In this document: piece by piece, positions 32,379 to 41,850 of the stretch | How the letters are laid out: each line of letters begins with the position of its first letter | How positions within the stretch are numbered: the stretch's first letter is position 1 | NCBI GenBank assembly: GCA_017886205.1 | Contig: JAFNEO010000012.1 | Span: forward strand, 68,482-132,481 | DNA length: 64,000 bases | From: Candidatus Aminicenantota bacterium | GTDB taxonomy: Bacteria; Acidobacteriota; Aminicenantia; Aminicenantales; UBA8522 | Direction: 5' to 3' | Position numbers and translations under genes: made by a program | The notes under the pieces: generated by a model | What the model was told of the DNA's origin: nothing | The model's database searches: none | Seen by the model: the letters and a program-made list of their open reading frames with translations, nothing else

Positions 32379-33740
32379 ATGGCTCGTCATAGCATTTCAC
32401 GATGGTTCTGGTTAGTCCTCTTCGCCGCTCTGCTCTTGGCCGGGCTATCCTTGGCCGCCGCCCAGGAGATCGCGGACGCAAAGGACTACAAGAACATCCT
32501 GCCCGAGAAGGATCGGGAGCAGCTGATGAACGAGTGGCTGAAGTGGCGGCTCGACAACATCGTCCCCCAGCTCATGCGGCGCGAGGGGATCGACTTATGG
32601 CTGGTCATCAACCGCGAGTACAACGAGGACCCCGTCTACCTGAGCCTCGTGCCACGGCCGACGATGTACGCCCGGAGGACTTCGATCCTCATCTTCCATG
32701 ACCTGGGCCCGGAGAAGGGAGTCGATAGGCTCTCCGGGAGCTATTACGGCATGGAAGGATGGTATAAGGGCACCTGGGTCGATAAGAAAAAGAAACAGTT
32801 CGAGAGCCTGGCTGAAGTCATCAAGTCGCTCAACCCGAAGAGGATCGGGATTAACACCTCCGAGAACTGGGCCTTCGGCGACGGCCTCACGGCTTCCCTC
32901 AAGGCCAAGCTGGAAAAAGCGCTCGGGCCCGAACTTTCCTCGCGCTTCGTCTCCGCCGAAAATCTATGCATCGGCTGGCTGGAGACCAGAAGCCCCCAGG
33001 AGATAAGCGTCTACCGTCACCTCTGCGGCATCGCCCATGACCTCATCGGCGAGTTCTTCTCCAACCGGGTCATCACACCCGATATCACGACGACCGACGG
33101 TGTCGTCTGGTGGTTCCGGCAGCGGGTTACCGACCTCGGGCTCGACACCTGGTTCCAGCCGTCCATCTCGATCCAGCGGGATAAGAAAGAAGCGGCCAAA
33201 TACAGCGACGGGAACGTGATCCGCCGTGGCGACGTCCTCCACTGCGATGTCGGCATCACTTACCTCGGGTTGTGCACCGATATGCAGCTCCAGGCCTATG
33301 TCTGCCGGGTCGGGGAGACGGATGCGCCCGAAGGCCTGAAGGAGGCGCTGCGCCGGGCCAACCGCCTGGCCGATGTCTTCATGGCCGAGTTCGTTCAGGG
33401 CAGGAGCGGGACGGGCATCGTCACGGCCGCGATGAAGAAGGGCGAGGCCGAGGGGCTGCGGCCGCTGATCTATATGCACCCGATCGGATTCCACGGCCAC
33501 GGGGCGGGGTGCGTCGCCGATGCCCGGCCGCCGGAATCGGCTCCCGAGGACAATCCGGAAAGGGGAAAATACCCGCTCTTCCTAAACACAGCTTACGCCA
33601 TCGAATTCAGCGGCACCACGGCCGTGCCCGAATGGGACAACCAGGACGTGCGGATCGGCTATGAAGAGGACGCCCTGTTTACGGAGGCCGGCTGCCGGTT
33701 CATCGATGGCCGGCAAGTGAAATTCTACCTGATCAAATAG
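32379..33740 (+). CDS. Secreted M24-family metallopeptidase, second type
   Basis: 453 residues with a Sec signal peptide (RWFWLVLFAALLLAGLSLAAAQE). The N-terminal domain (35-205) contains DLWLVINREYNEDPVYLSL. The catalytic domain has Asp290 (LHCDVGI), Asp301 (CTDMQL), a His in MHPIGFHGHG (372 or 374), Glu409 (AIEFSGT) and a Glu in GYEEDA, so a metal site is likely, though the motifs are more divergent than in the upstream paralog. AAGGAGG precedes two adjacent ATGs; 32379 gives the better 5-base spacing. It probably cleaves short peptides in the periplasm. It follows the first M24 gene by about 120 bases with the palindrome between. Confidence 0.87.
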   Translation: MARHSISRWFWLVLFAALLLAGLSLAAAQEIADAKDYKNILPEKDREQLMNEWLKWRLDNIVPQLMRREGIDLWLVINREYNEDPVYLSLVPRPTMYARRTSILIFHDLGPEKGVDRLSGSYYGMEGWYKGTWVDKKKKQFESLAEVIKSLNPKRIGINTSENWAFGDGLTASLKAKLEKALGPELSSRFVSAENLCIGWLETRSPQEISVYRHLCGIAHDLIGEFFSNRVITPDITTTDGVVWWFRQRVTDLGLDTWFQPSISIQRDKKEAAKYSDGNVIRRGDVLHCDVGITYLGLCTDMQLQAYVCRVGETDAPEGLKEALRRANRLADVFMAEFVQGRSGTGIVTAAMKKGEAEGLRPLIYMHPIGFHGHGAGCVADARPPESAPEDNPERGKYPLFLNTAYAIEFSGTTAVPEWDNQDVRIGYEEDALFTEAGCRFIDGRQVKFYLIK

Positions 33741-33742
33741 CC

Positions 33743-34555
33743 CTAGCCCTTAGTCTTCAGAGGGATGATTTTCAGGGGGTCGAGAGCTCTGTCCTTATTC
33801 TCATAAGCCCAGCGGTAATAGTCCCTTTTCGTCAGCTTGGAAGCGGCCGCCTCGTCGATGACGAATATGGCTCGGGCATGGAGCTGGAGGGCCGAGGCCG
33901 GGACCGATGCGGTCAGCGGTCCCTCGACGGCCCGGGCGATGATCCCGGCCTTATCTTTTCCCGAGGCCAGCAGCAGGGCCGTCTTAGTCTCAAGGATCGT
34001 CCCGATCCCCATGGTCAGACAGAACCGGGGCACCTCCTTTTCGTCCTGGAAAAAGGGCCTGATGGCCGCGACGGTCTCCGGCGTCAGTATCTTAAGCCGC
34101 GTCCGGGACGAGAGCGAAGACCCGGGTTCGTTGAAGGCGATGTGGCCGTTCTTCCCGATTCCGAGGATCTGGATGTCGATGCCGCCGGAATCCCGTACCT
34201 TCCGCTCGTAGGCCCGGCAGTGCTCGTCGATATCGGGCGGCCGGCCGCTCAGACGAAAGATATCCTCTTTCCTGATGTTGACGTGCCGGAATAGATGGTG
34301 GTCCATATAGTGGGCAAAGCTTTGAGGATGGGAGGCTTCGAGGCCCACGTATTCGTCGAGGTTGAAGGCCGTGACCGCCGAAAAATCGATCCTTCCTTGC
34401 CGATAGAACTCGACGAGCTTTTCATACAGCCCCAGAGGCGTCTTCCCGGTGGCGAATCCCAAAACCAGGTTGTTCTTCCGCCTCCAAGCTTCCTCAATGA
34501 TCGCGGCTGATTCCGAGCAAACGTCGTCATAGTCCTTCTTGATGATGACTTCCAT
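33743..34555 (-). CDS. nagB: Glucosamine-6-phosphate deaminase
   Basis: Converts glucosamine 6-phosphate to fructose 6-phosphate and ammonia, the last step of GlcNAc use. 270 residues. FNLDEYVGL (64-72, Asp67 as the base) and LGIGKNGHIAFNEPG (131-145, His138, Glu143) are the active-site blocks, and GFATGKTPLGLYEKL binds phosphate. GAGG lies about 8 bases upstream. It is on the opposite strand from the rest of the GlcNAc cluster, convergent with the M24 gene and divergent from the deacetylase. Its partner NagA is encoded 10 kb away in the same cluster. Confidence 0.95.
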   Translation of the reverse strand: MEVIIKKDYDDVCSESAAIIEEAWRRKNNLVLGFATGKTPLGLYEKLVEFYRQGRIDFSAVTAFNLDEYVGLEASHPQSFAHYMDHHLFRHVNIRKEDIFRLSGRPPDIDEHCRAYERKVRDSGGIDIQILGIGKNGHIAFNEPGSSLSSRTRLKILTPETVAAIRPFFQDEKEVPRFCLTMGIGTILETKTALLLASGKDKAGIIARAVEGPLTASVPASALQLHARAIFVIDEAAASKLTKRDYYRWAYENKDRALDPLKIIPLKTKG

Positions 34556-34672
34556 GGCCGTGACCTCGCGTCTGATGCCGTTCTCAGATAGTCTCCAATT
34601 ATATCGGAATTCTCGCCCGGCTCAAAGCGTGCGGCTTGCGATTTTTCTCCGAGAAGCGTATCAATAGGGCGA

Positions 34673-35482
34673 ATGTGCAGGACCAAAGTGCCCCTTGTCT
34701 TCTCGGGTCTGTCGGCGCTCCTGCTGAGCAGCTTGATGTTCGGGCAGTCAATCGGGCAAGTGGGAAAGCCCGATCGCTTCCTCTATGACCACGGGGGTCT
34801 CGTCCGCGGCGACGTGGCCGATAAGAAGATCGCCCTGGTCTTCACCGGGCATGAGTTTGCCGATGGGGGAGAGCTCATCCGGGATGTCTTGAAAAAGAAG
34901 GGGGCCCACGCCGGCTTTTTCTTCACCGGGGATTTCTACCGAAACCCAGCGAACACCTCCCTGATCAAGGGTTTGCGCGAGGACGGTCACACCCTCGGGG
35001 CGCACTCCGATAGGCACCTCCTCTATTGCAGCTGGGAGAATCGAGACCAGCTTCTGGTCACCAGGGAAGAGTTCACCTCCGACATCCTGCATAACTATGA
35101 GGCGATGGACGCCTTCGGCATCGCCAAAGAGAATGCGCCCTACTTCATCCCGCCCTATGAATGGTATAACGCGGCGATCGTCGGCTGGGCCAAGGAGCTG
35201 GGGCTCGTGCTTTTCAATTTCACCCCGGGGACACTTTCCAACGCCGACTACACAACGCCGGACATGGCCAACTACCGCTCGTCGACCCGGATCTATCAAA
35301 GCATCCTTGATTGCGAAAAGTCGGATCCTCACGGCCTCAATGGTTTCATCCTTCTCGTCCACATCGGCACTCATCCCGACCGCACGGACAAGTTCTACGG
35401 GCGGCTGGAGGAACTGCTGACCGAGCTCGGTGGCAGGGGCTACCGCTTCCTCAGGATCGATGAGTTGATGAGAGGGGAATAG
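34673..35482 (+). CDS. Polysaccharide deacetylase-like protein with altered catalytic motif
   Basis: 269 residues with a signal peptide (LVFSGLSALLLSSLMF). The NodB fold is recognisable in GAHAGFFFTGDFYRNPANTSL, DGHTLGAHSDRHLLYCSW (His111, His115 as metal ligands), YFIPPYEWYNAAIVGWAKELGL and FILLVHIGTHPDRTDKFY. The usual first motif TFDDGP is replaced by ALVFTGHEFADGG (54-66), so the normal catalytic base Asp is absent. This variant is a subfamily I recall in Bacteroidetes and relatives. It may remove acetyl groups from amino sugars by a modified site, or bind sugar without that activity. It starts the plus-strand part of the GlcNAc cluster. The ribosome binding site is weak. Confidence 0.82.
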   Translation: MCRTKVPLVFSGLSALLLSSLMFGQSIGQVGKPDRFLYDHGGLVRGDVADKKIALVFTGHEFADGGELIRDVLKKKGAHAGFFFTGDFYRNPANTSLIKGLREDGHTLGAHSDRHLLYCSWENRDQLLVTREEFTSDILHNYEAMDAFGIAKENAPYFIPPYEWYNAAIVGWAKELGLVLFNFTPGTLSNADYTTPDMANYRSSTRIYQSILDCEKSDPHGLNGFILLVHIGTHPDRTDKFYGRLEELLTELGGRGYRFLRIDELMRGE

Positions 35483-35498
35483 AGATAAAGGGACAGGG

Positions 35499-35627
35499 AT
35501 GGAACGAAAACGTTTCCTGAAGAGAGCCACCCGCCATGGGGTAGTCACCGCCGCTGCTTTGCACGCTCCAGGAATCATGGGTCAGACGATGGCCGCCGCG
35601 CGTCGCTCGGATTCACCCGCTGCCTGA
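35499..35627 (+). pseudogene. Orphan Tat-like leader sequence, gene remnant
   Basis: A 42-residue frame begins MERKRFLKRATRHGVVTAAA and ends at TGA 35625-35627. RKRFLKRAT resembles a twin-arginine signal (KRxFLK) of the kind seen before dehydrogenases and peptidases, but no mature protein follows in any frame. GGGACAGGG lies just upstream. I read it as the 5' stump of a lost exported-protein gene. Confidence 0.45.
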
Positions 35628-35723
35628 AGGCTAGTGTCATCGTGAGGCAGCGGAAACGCCGGCGCGATCTCGGTTTTTGAGGATGAGTTGAGATGGGCGG
35701 CGATCCTCGGTATCGGGAATATT

Positions 35724-35756
35724 CGGGGAAGGGGATGACAATTCCCCGGTTTTTTT
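35724..35756 (+). terminator. Rho-independent terminator before the beta-mannosidase gene
   Basis: CGGGGAA 35724-35730 pairs with TTCCCCG 35742-35748 across an 11-base loop and is followed by seven T (35750-35756). It lies behind the deacetylase and the orphan leader and 45 bases before the GH2 start. Confidence 0.65.
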
Positions 35757-35800
35757 GTTATTTTATTCTGCGTCCCAGAGGATCGATATGGGAGGACATC

Positions 35801-38368
35801 ATGGCCTTGCTTTTCCTGGAAAAAGAGAAAATATCCAGCCCGGCCGGGGGAATCATCCCGGCGCTGACCTTGGCCGGGATCCTTATGATCTCTCCTCTTC
35901 TGTGGGCTGAGGCCGCCGCTTTGATCAAATATCCTCTTGATGGCGACTGGCAGTTCCGACAGGCCGGCCAGGAGGCCTGGCATCCGGCCCGCGTACCCGG
36001 ATGCATTCACCTGGACCTGATGGCAGCCGGGCTCATCCCGGACCCCTTCTACCGGGACAACGAGCTCCGGGTGCAATGGGTGGAGAAGGAAGACTGGGAA
36101 TACCGGAAAGAATTCAAGGTGACATACACCATTTCAGGCAAGGCCCATGTCGAGCTGGTGGCCCAGGGGCTGGATACGTTCGCCGCGATCTTCTTGAATG
36201 GCCAGAAAGTCGGTGATACCGACAACATGTTCCGGAATTATCGATTCGACATCAAGTCCTTCCTGCGTCCCGGCCAGAACGAACTCCTCATCCGTTTTGA
36301 TTCGCCGGTCCGACGGGCCCAAGCATTGGAGGCCAAGCTCCCCTACAAGCTGCCTGGCGGCTCTCCCCATGTCCGCAAGGCCCCCTATCATTTCGGCTGG
36401 GACTGGGGGCCGCGCCTGGTCACCTCCGGCATCTGGCGCCCGCTGACCATCGAGGCCTGGGAAGGCGCGCGGCTCGGGGAGCTGGAGATCACGCAGGAAT
36501 TCGTGGAGAATAACAAGGTCCTGCTGAAAACCAGGGCGGACATACTTTCCGACCGGGGCCAGGAAGTCGCCATCAAAGCCAGCATCCTTGGAAAAAAGCC
36601 CTTCTCTCACAGCGAGTCGATCAATATCAAGCCCGGCGTCAACCTCAATGAGAAGTCCTTCAGCATCATCAACCCTGACCTGTGGTGGCCGGCGGGGATG
36701 GGCGCGCAGAACCTGACCACCGTCAGAATCGACCTCTACCAGAAGGGCAAGCTGATCGATTCGGCGGTTAAGAAGATCGGGTTCCGGAACCTCGTCCTCG
36801 ACCAGAAGGAGGACGAGTGGGGGAGGAGTTTTCGGTTCGTCGTCAACGGCGTTCCCTTCTTCGCCAAGGGCGGCAACTGGATTCCGGCCGACTCTTTCCC
36901 GCCGCGCGTCACGCGGCAGAAATACGAATCGCTCCTGCGCGACTGTGTCGCCGCCAACATGAACATGCTCCGAGTCTGGGGGGGCGGTATCTACGAGTCG
37001 CCCGACTTCTATGACCTCTGCGATGAGCTGGGGCTCTTGGTCTGGCAGGACTTCATGTTCGCCTGCGCCATGTTCCCCGGCGATGCGGCCTTCCAGGAGA
37101 ACGTCCGGGCCGAGGCCGAATATGTGGTCAGGGAGCTGCGCCATCGGCCCGCCATCGCACTCTGGTGCGGGAACAACGAGTGCGAGGAAGGCTGGTTCCA
37201 CTGGGGTTGGAAGGAGCGGTATCCGGCGGCGGTCTGGGACGATTACGAGAAGATCTTCCATCAGATCTTGCCCCAGACGGTCGAACGGCTCGACCCCGGC
37301 CGCAGCTACTGGCCGAGCTCTCCTCACTCGGAGCAGATCGGCGACCCGCGCTCGGACCGGTCGGGAGACATGCACTACTGGGGAATCTGGCACGGCAAGG
37401 AGCCGTTCACGGAATACAGGAAGAAATTCCACCGCTTCTTCAGCGAGTTCGGGTTCCAATCGTTCCCGCTCCTCGAGACGGTGAAGACGTTCACGTTGCC
37501 CCAGGACTGGAATATCGCCTCCCCGGTCATGGAGCAGCATCAGAAACATCCCGAGGGCAACCGCCTCATCCTTCTCTATCTGCTCGACCATTACCGGCTG
37601 CCCAAGGACTTCGAATCGCTCCTCTGGGTGAGTCAGGTCCTGCAAGCGGAAGGCATAAAGACGGCCGTCGAGCATTTCCGGAGCCAGATGCCCCGCATCA
37701 TGGGGGCCCTCTACTGGCAGATCAACGACTGCTGGCCGGTGGCTTCCTGGGCCGGCACCGATTATTACGGCACCTGGAAGGCCCTCCATTATTACGCCAA
37801 GAGGTTCTATAACCCTGTGCTCGTCGCGCCCATCGAGGATGACAAGGACCTCCGTATCTACAGCATTTCGGATCTGGACCAGCCGCTCGATGCCGAGCTT
37901 CATCTGGGAGTGTATACCTACGGAGGGACCGCCGTCCAGCAGGGCAAGACTCCCCTCCGGATCGACCCGCGGACCAGCCGCCTGGTGGTCAGTAAGCCCC
38001 TCGAGGAACTGAAGAGCGGCCTTCCGCCGAATGAGATCTATCTCGTCTGCGAGTTGAAGAAAGGGGAATCGACGATCAGCTCCAACGTCTTCCATTTTTC
38101 GCCGCTCAAAAGGGTCGAACTTCCCCAGCCCGAGATCCGGCCGGAGGTCTTCGCCAAAGACGGCCAACTGTTCGTCCGGTTGGAGACCTCGAAGTTTGCC
38201 AAAGACGTCTATCTTTCGGCCCCCGGAATCAAGGGCCGGTTCAGCGATAATTTCTTTGACCTTGTTCCCGGGCGCAGCTACGAGGTCGGGTTTATCTCCG
38301 ACCAGCCGATAAGCGTGGACCAATTCAAGCCGGCCTTGAAAATCATCTCGCTCAAAGATACATACTGA
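35801..38368 (+). CDS. GH2 beta-mannosidase, exported
   Basis: 855 residues from the chosen ATG 35801, which has GGGAGG 6 bases upstream; a longer frame has no such site. A hydrophobic segment (IIPALTLAGILMISPLLW, about 18-35) serves as signal. The order is sugar-binding domain (VPGCIHLDLMAAGLIPDPFYRDNE), immunoglobulin-like domain, (beta/alpha)8 barrel and C-terminal beta domains. Acid/base is Glu460 in WCGNNECEEGW and nucleophile Glu549 in FFSEFGFQSF. The sequence around GWDWGPRLVTSGIWRP is the beta-mannosidase type of GH2. It would release mannose from Man-beta-1,4-GlcNAc or manno-oligosaccharides. Placement next to GH18 and the GlcNAc genes favours N-glycan core substrates. Confidence 0.92.
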   Translation: MALLFLEKEKISSPAGGIIPALTLAGILMISPLLWAEAAALIKYPLDGDWQFRQAGQEAWHPARVPGCIHLDLMAAGLIPDPFYRDNELRVQWVEKEDWEYRKEFKVTYTISGKAHVELVAQGLDTFAAIFLNGQKVGDTDNMFRNYRFDIKSFLRPGQNELLIRFDSPVRRAQALEAKLPYKLPGGSPHVRKAPYHFGWDWGPRLVTSGIWRPLTIEAWEGARLGELEITQEFVENNKVLLKTRADILSDRGQEVAIKASILGKKPFSHSESINIKPGVNLNEKSFSIINPDLWWPAGMGAQNLTTVRIDLYQKGKLIDSAVKKIGFRNLVLDQKEDEWGRSFRFVVNGVPFFAKGGNWIPADSFPPRVTRQKYESLLRDCVAANMNMLRVWGGGIYESPDFYDLCDELGLLVWQDFMFACAMFPGDAAFQENVRAEAEYVVRELRHRPAIALWCGNNECEEGWFHWGWKERYPAAVWDDYEKIFHQILPQTVERLDPGRSYWPSSPHSEQIGDPRSDRSGDMHYWGIWHGKEPFTEYRKKFHRFFSEFGFQSFPLLETVKTFTLPQDWNIASPVMEQHQKHPEGNRLILLYLLDHYRLPKDFESLLWVSQVLQAEGIKTAVEHFRSQMPRIMGALYWQINDCWPVASWAGTDYYGTWKALHYYAKRFYNPVLVAPIEDDKDLRIYSISDLDQPLDAELHLGVYTYGGTAVQQGKTPLRIDPRTSRLVVSKPLEELKSGLPPNEIYLVCELKKGESTISSNVFHFSPLKRVELPQPEIRPEVFAKDGQLFVRLETSKFAKDVYLSAPGIKGRFSDNFFDLVPGRSYEVGFISDQPISVDQFKPALKIISLKDTY

Positions 38369-38403
38369 GCTCCGGCGGAAATCTTGAAGATAGGACAGAA
38401 AAG

Positions 38404-39522
38404 ATGAGAGGAAATCGTCCTCCTGTTTGGCAACGGGCTTTCTGGATAGGACTCTTCTCAGTCTTCACCCTTTTCGGTTGGCGATGTTCCCATCGTGAGA
38501 CGACCAGCGAGCCGCCGCCCAGCCTTCCGCTGAAAAAGGTGGTCATGGGCTATTATCCGGCCTGGAAGAAGGCGGACTTCGGTCACACCAAGATCAAGTT
38601 CGAATACCTGACCCATATCGCCCACGCCTTCACCAAGCCCGACGCCGCCGGAAACCTCGTGGTCGCCCCGGATTATCGCTATCCCGAACTGGTTGCGGAA
38701 GCCCACCGCCGCGGGGTCAAAGTGATCATGAGCATCGGTGGCTGGGGGAACTGCGAGGGCTTTCCCGGGATGGCGGCGCTACCCGTGACCCGGGCGAAGT
38801 TCATCGGCCAAGTCCTGGACTTCCTCAAGGCCAACCGCTATGACGGCGTGGACATCGACTGGGAGTTTGTCTCCAACCCGACTGAACAGCGGGACTTCGT
38901 CTCCTTCATCAGGGAGCTGTCGCAAGCCCTCAAAGCCCAGGACCCGCCGCTCCAGCTCACTATGGCGGCATCTTCAGGTCATTATTATGGCCAGTGGATC
39001 AACTTCGAGGAGCTCATCAGCTGCTTTGATTTCATCGGCTTTATGACCTACGATTACCATGGCCCGTGGAGCGATCATTCGGGGCATAATTCGCCCCTCT
39101 ATCTCTGCGGGAACGATGCCTGCGGCTCGCTCAACGACACCTTTATCTACGGCCTCTCGCGGAAAATCCCAAAAGAAAAGCTCCTCGTCGGGCTCGCCTT
39201 TTATGGGCAGTCTTTCAATTGCCCGGAGTTGTACCAGCCGTTCAGCGAGAGCCTGGATTACAGTTATGCCGATGTCGCCGGCCTCTTGACCGGCGGCTGG
39301 ATCCGGCTCTGGGACGATTGCGCTCAGGTCCCGATCGCCCGGAAGCCCGACCAGAGCGTCATCATCTCTTATGATGACGGGCAATCGATCGGCGCCAAGT
39401 GCCAATATGTCCTGGATAATAACGCGGCCGGCGTCATCATCTGGGAATTGACCCAGGACTATGACCAGGACCAGTCCGTTCTACTAAAAGTCGTCGGCGA
39501 TTCCTTCGCCAAAACAGAATGA
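38404..39522 (+). CDS. GH18 chitinase/endo-beta-N-acetylglucosaminidase-like enzyme
   Basis: 372 residues with an N-terminal hydrophobic signal. The GH18 signature DGVDIDWEF lies at 147-155 with catalytic acid Glu154. Other family marks are VIMSIGGWG, FIGFMTYDYHGPW, KLLVGLAFYGQSF and the terminal GVIIWELTQDY. It cleaves beta-1,4 bonds between GlcNAc residues by substrate assistance, either in chitin or in the chitobiose core of N-glycans. It follows the beta-mannosidase by 35 bases and precedes GH42 by 6 bases, so the three are one transcript. No chitin-binding module is present, which argues slightly for soluble glycan substrates. Confidence 0.92.
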   Translation: MRGNRPPVWQRAFWIGLFSVFTLFGWRCSHRETTSEPPPSLPLKKVVMGYYPAWKKADFGHTKIKFEYLTHIAHAFTKPDAAGNLVVAPDYRYPELVAEAHRRGVKVIMSIGGWGNCEGFPGMAALPVTRAKFIGQVLDFLKANRYDGVDIDWEFVSNPTEQRDFVSFIRELSQALKAQDPPLQLTMAASSGHYYGQWINFEELISCFDFIGFMTYDYHGPWSDHSGHNSPLYLCGNDACGSLNDTFIYGLSRKIPKEKLLVGLAFYGQSFNCPELYQPFSESLDYSYADVAGLLTGGWIRLWDDCAQVPIARKPDQSVIISYDDGQSIGAKCQYVLDNNAAGVIIWELTQDYDQDQSVLLKVVGDSFAKTE

Positions 39523-39534
39523 GGAGAAATGCCC

Positions 39535-41850
39535 ATGAGCGTCGTCCTCAATGATCCCCTGCCGAAAAGACTCGCGCTGGCGGCAGTTCTTATTATCGTC
39601 TTGCTCGGCCCGGTTTTTTCGGCCGAGAAAAAAAGCGACTTCTTCCCCGTATCCGTCTGGTATGCCGGCGGAAAGGCGCGTGCTCCGATGCTCGAGAAGG
39701 TGACACCCGAATCGCCGCGCCTATGGAAAAAGGACCTGGAACAGATAAAAAACCTGGGCTTTAACACCGTTCGCTGCTGGATTGAGTGGACAAACTGCGA
39801 GCCGGAAGAAGGCCGGTATGATTTCAGCGCCCTGCGCACCATCGTCGATTTGGCCGAGCAGGTGGGCCTGAGGGTTATCGTCCAGGTCTATATCGACTCG
39901 GCTCCGGACTGGGTGGGAAGAAAATATCCGGACTCCAAGTTCGTCGCTTCGAACGGCCTGGCCGTCGAATCCCAGGCCGCACCCGGGTTCTGCTTCGACC
40001 ACCTCCAGGTCAGGGAGAAGATCCTTGGGTTCTTGGCAGAGGCGGCCAAGGTCGTCAAGGACAGGCCGGTCTTCCTGGGATGGGACCTCTGGAGCGAGCC
40101 CCACATCATCAACTGGGCGGAGATTTACCATCTCGGGGACCCGGAGTATCTGCAGTTCTGCTACTGCCATTCGAGCAAGGCGAGGTTCCGGGACTGGCTC
40201 AAGCTGAAATACCGGACTATCGACAATCTCAACACGGCTTGGTACCGCACCTTCGAGAGCTGGGATGAGGTCGACCCGCCGCGCTTCGGGACGATCCTGA
40301 CCTACACCGATTACATCGATTGGAAAAACTACATCTCCGACAAGCTGGCCGAGGACCTGGAGATGAAAGCGGAGGCGGTGGAGGCGGTGGCGCCCGAGGC
40401 GGTCGTCACCAGCCATTCGGCCATCCCCGGCCTTTTCAGCAAGCCCGTCTGGAGCGGGACACCCGATGACCGGAAGATGGCGGCTGCGGTCGATTACTAT
40501 GGCGTATCGATCTACCCCAAACACGCCTGGACGGTCCGGCCCTGGTCGCCGTTTTTCCGGGCCGCCGGAAACGACTTCATCCGGTCGATGAGCTGGGCGA
40601 ATGGAGGCTTCTATGTCGGCGAGCTCCAGGCCGGCTACGGTGTCTTCGGGATGAAGCTCAGCGTTCCGGTTGTCGGGGCGGACCTCCGCGACTGGATGTG
40701 GTCGATGGTCTCCTGCGGGGCCCGCGCGGTCAACATCTACGCTTACTACCCGATGAGCTCGGGCTACGAAGCCGGCGGCTACGGGCTGGTGGAGCTCGAC
40801 GGGAAAGTGACCGAGCGGGCGGTCGCTGCGGGGAAGATCGCCCGGGTCATCACCGAGAACATGGACCTCTTTCTCGGCAGCCGGCCTCCAGGAGCGGAAA
40901 TCGCCGTCTTGTACAACCCGCTCGTCCATATGGTCGGCGGCCAGCAGACCTTCACCGGCGAGGGACAGACCATCGGCGTCAATAACCTGAGCGAGTCCCT
41001 TCAGGGCATCCACAAGGCCTATTTCGAGCGGAACATCCCGGTGGATTTCCTCCATGTGATGGACCTCACGCCGGAGCTCTGGAACCAGTATAAGCTGCTC
41101 ATCGTTCCCTATCCGGTGATGATGTCCCAGTCGGACGTGAAGAAGCTCAGGGCCTATGTCGAGGCCGGAGGAACGCTCGTCACCGAGGCGCGCTGCGGCT
41201 GGGTCGATGAACGGGGATTCTCTTCTGACATTATCCCCGGCGGCGGGCTCCATGAGGTCCTGGGCTGCCGGGAGTCCTATGTCAGGCCGCTTTCTAAAGC
41301 CTCGACCCTCAAAATCAAGGGGACTCATGAGGAGCTGCCCTTACTTAAGGACGGAGACAGACTCGATACGCTGTTCTTCGAAGAGGAATTTGAGCTTCTC
41401 GGCGCCCAGGCCCGGGTGCTGGCGGAATTCGACAACGGCCAGCCGGCCATAGTCTATGCCCAGCACGGAAAAGGGAGGGCCATGATCGTCGGCTCGTTCA
41501 TCGGGTCGGCCTACCATCATTTCAAGAATCCCAATAACGGAAAATTCCTGGCCGGGTTAGCCGATTGGCTGAAGATCCTCCGGCCCGTGGAAGTCACGGT
41601 TGCTGAGAGCGATATCCTGGTAGAAGCGAGATTGCTCGAGGGAGATGGGCGGATGATCCTGTTCGGCTTCAACCGCGGTGAAAGGAAGGCGGCGGCCGAG
41701 TTTGCCGTGGCCGCGCCGGACGGCAATCTCAAGGCGACAGATTTGGAGACCAAGGAGACGGTCCCTTCTCAATACAAGGAGGGCCGATTGCATTTGGCCA
41801 AAAGCCTCGAACCCGGCGCAGCCTGGGTCGTGCTTTTGGACAAGAAATGA
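39535..41850 (+). CDS. GH42-like beta-galactosidase, exported
   Basis: 771 residues with a signal peptide (RLALAAVLIIVLLGPVFSAE). The barrel has LGFNTVRCWIEWTNCEPEEGRYDFS. The acid/base is Glu188 in WDLWSEPH, where Ser replaces the Asn that usually precedes it in clan GH-A, and the nucleophile Glu363 in GFYVGELQAG. A trimerisation-like domain (LYNPLVHMVGG...YKLLIVPYPVMMSQSDVKKLRAYVEAGGTLV) and a C-terminal beta domain follow as in GH42. GAGGAG allows the ATG at 39529 or 39535; the second has better spacing. It would remove beta-galactose or a similar sugar from glycans. Its end overlaps the ROK kinase start by 4 bases. Confidence 0.86.
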   Translation: MSVVLNDPLPKRLALAAVLIIVLLGPVFSAEKKSDFFPVSVWYAGGKARAPMLEKVTPESPRLWKKDLEQIKNLGFNTVRCWIEWTNCEPEEGRYDFSALRTIVDLAEQVGLRVIVQVYIDSAPDWVGRKYPDSKFVASNGLAVESQAAPGFCFDHLQVREKILGFLAEAAKVVKDRPVFLGWDLWSEPHIINWAEIYHLGDPEYLQFCYCHSSKARFRDWLKLKYRTIDNLNTAWYRTFESWDEVDPPRFGTILTYTDYIDWKNYISDKLAEDLEMKAEAVEAVAPEAVVTSHSAIPGLFSKPVWSGTPDDRKMAAAVDYYGVSIYPKHAWTVRPWSPFFRAAGNDFIRSMSWANGGFYVGELQAGYGVFGMKLSVPVVGADLRDWMWSMVSCGARAVNIYAYYPMSSGYEAGGYGLVELDGKVTERAVAAGKIARVITENMDLFLGSRPPGAEIAVLYNPLVHMVGGQQTFTGEGQTIGVNNLSESLQGIHKAYFERNIPVDFLHVMDLTPELWNQYKLLIVPYPVMMSQSDVKKLRAYVEAGGTLVTEARCGWVDERGFSSDIIPGGGLHEVLGCRESYVRPLSKASTLKIKGTHEELPLLKDGDRLDTLFFEEEFELLGAQARVLAEFDNGQPAIVYAQHGKGRAMIVGSFIGSAYHHFKNPNNGKFLAGLADWLKILRPVEVTVAESDILVEARLLEGDGRMILFGFNRGERKAAAEFAVAAPDGNLKATDLETKETVPSQYKEGRLHLAKSLEPGAAWVVLLDKK

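Noticed and set aside
36134-38323. 729-codon minus-strand open frame
   Set aside because: It is the mirror of the GH2 beta-mannosidase gene, whose catalytic motifs are intact; no domain and no ribosome binding site.
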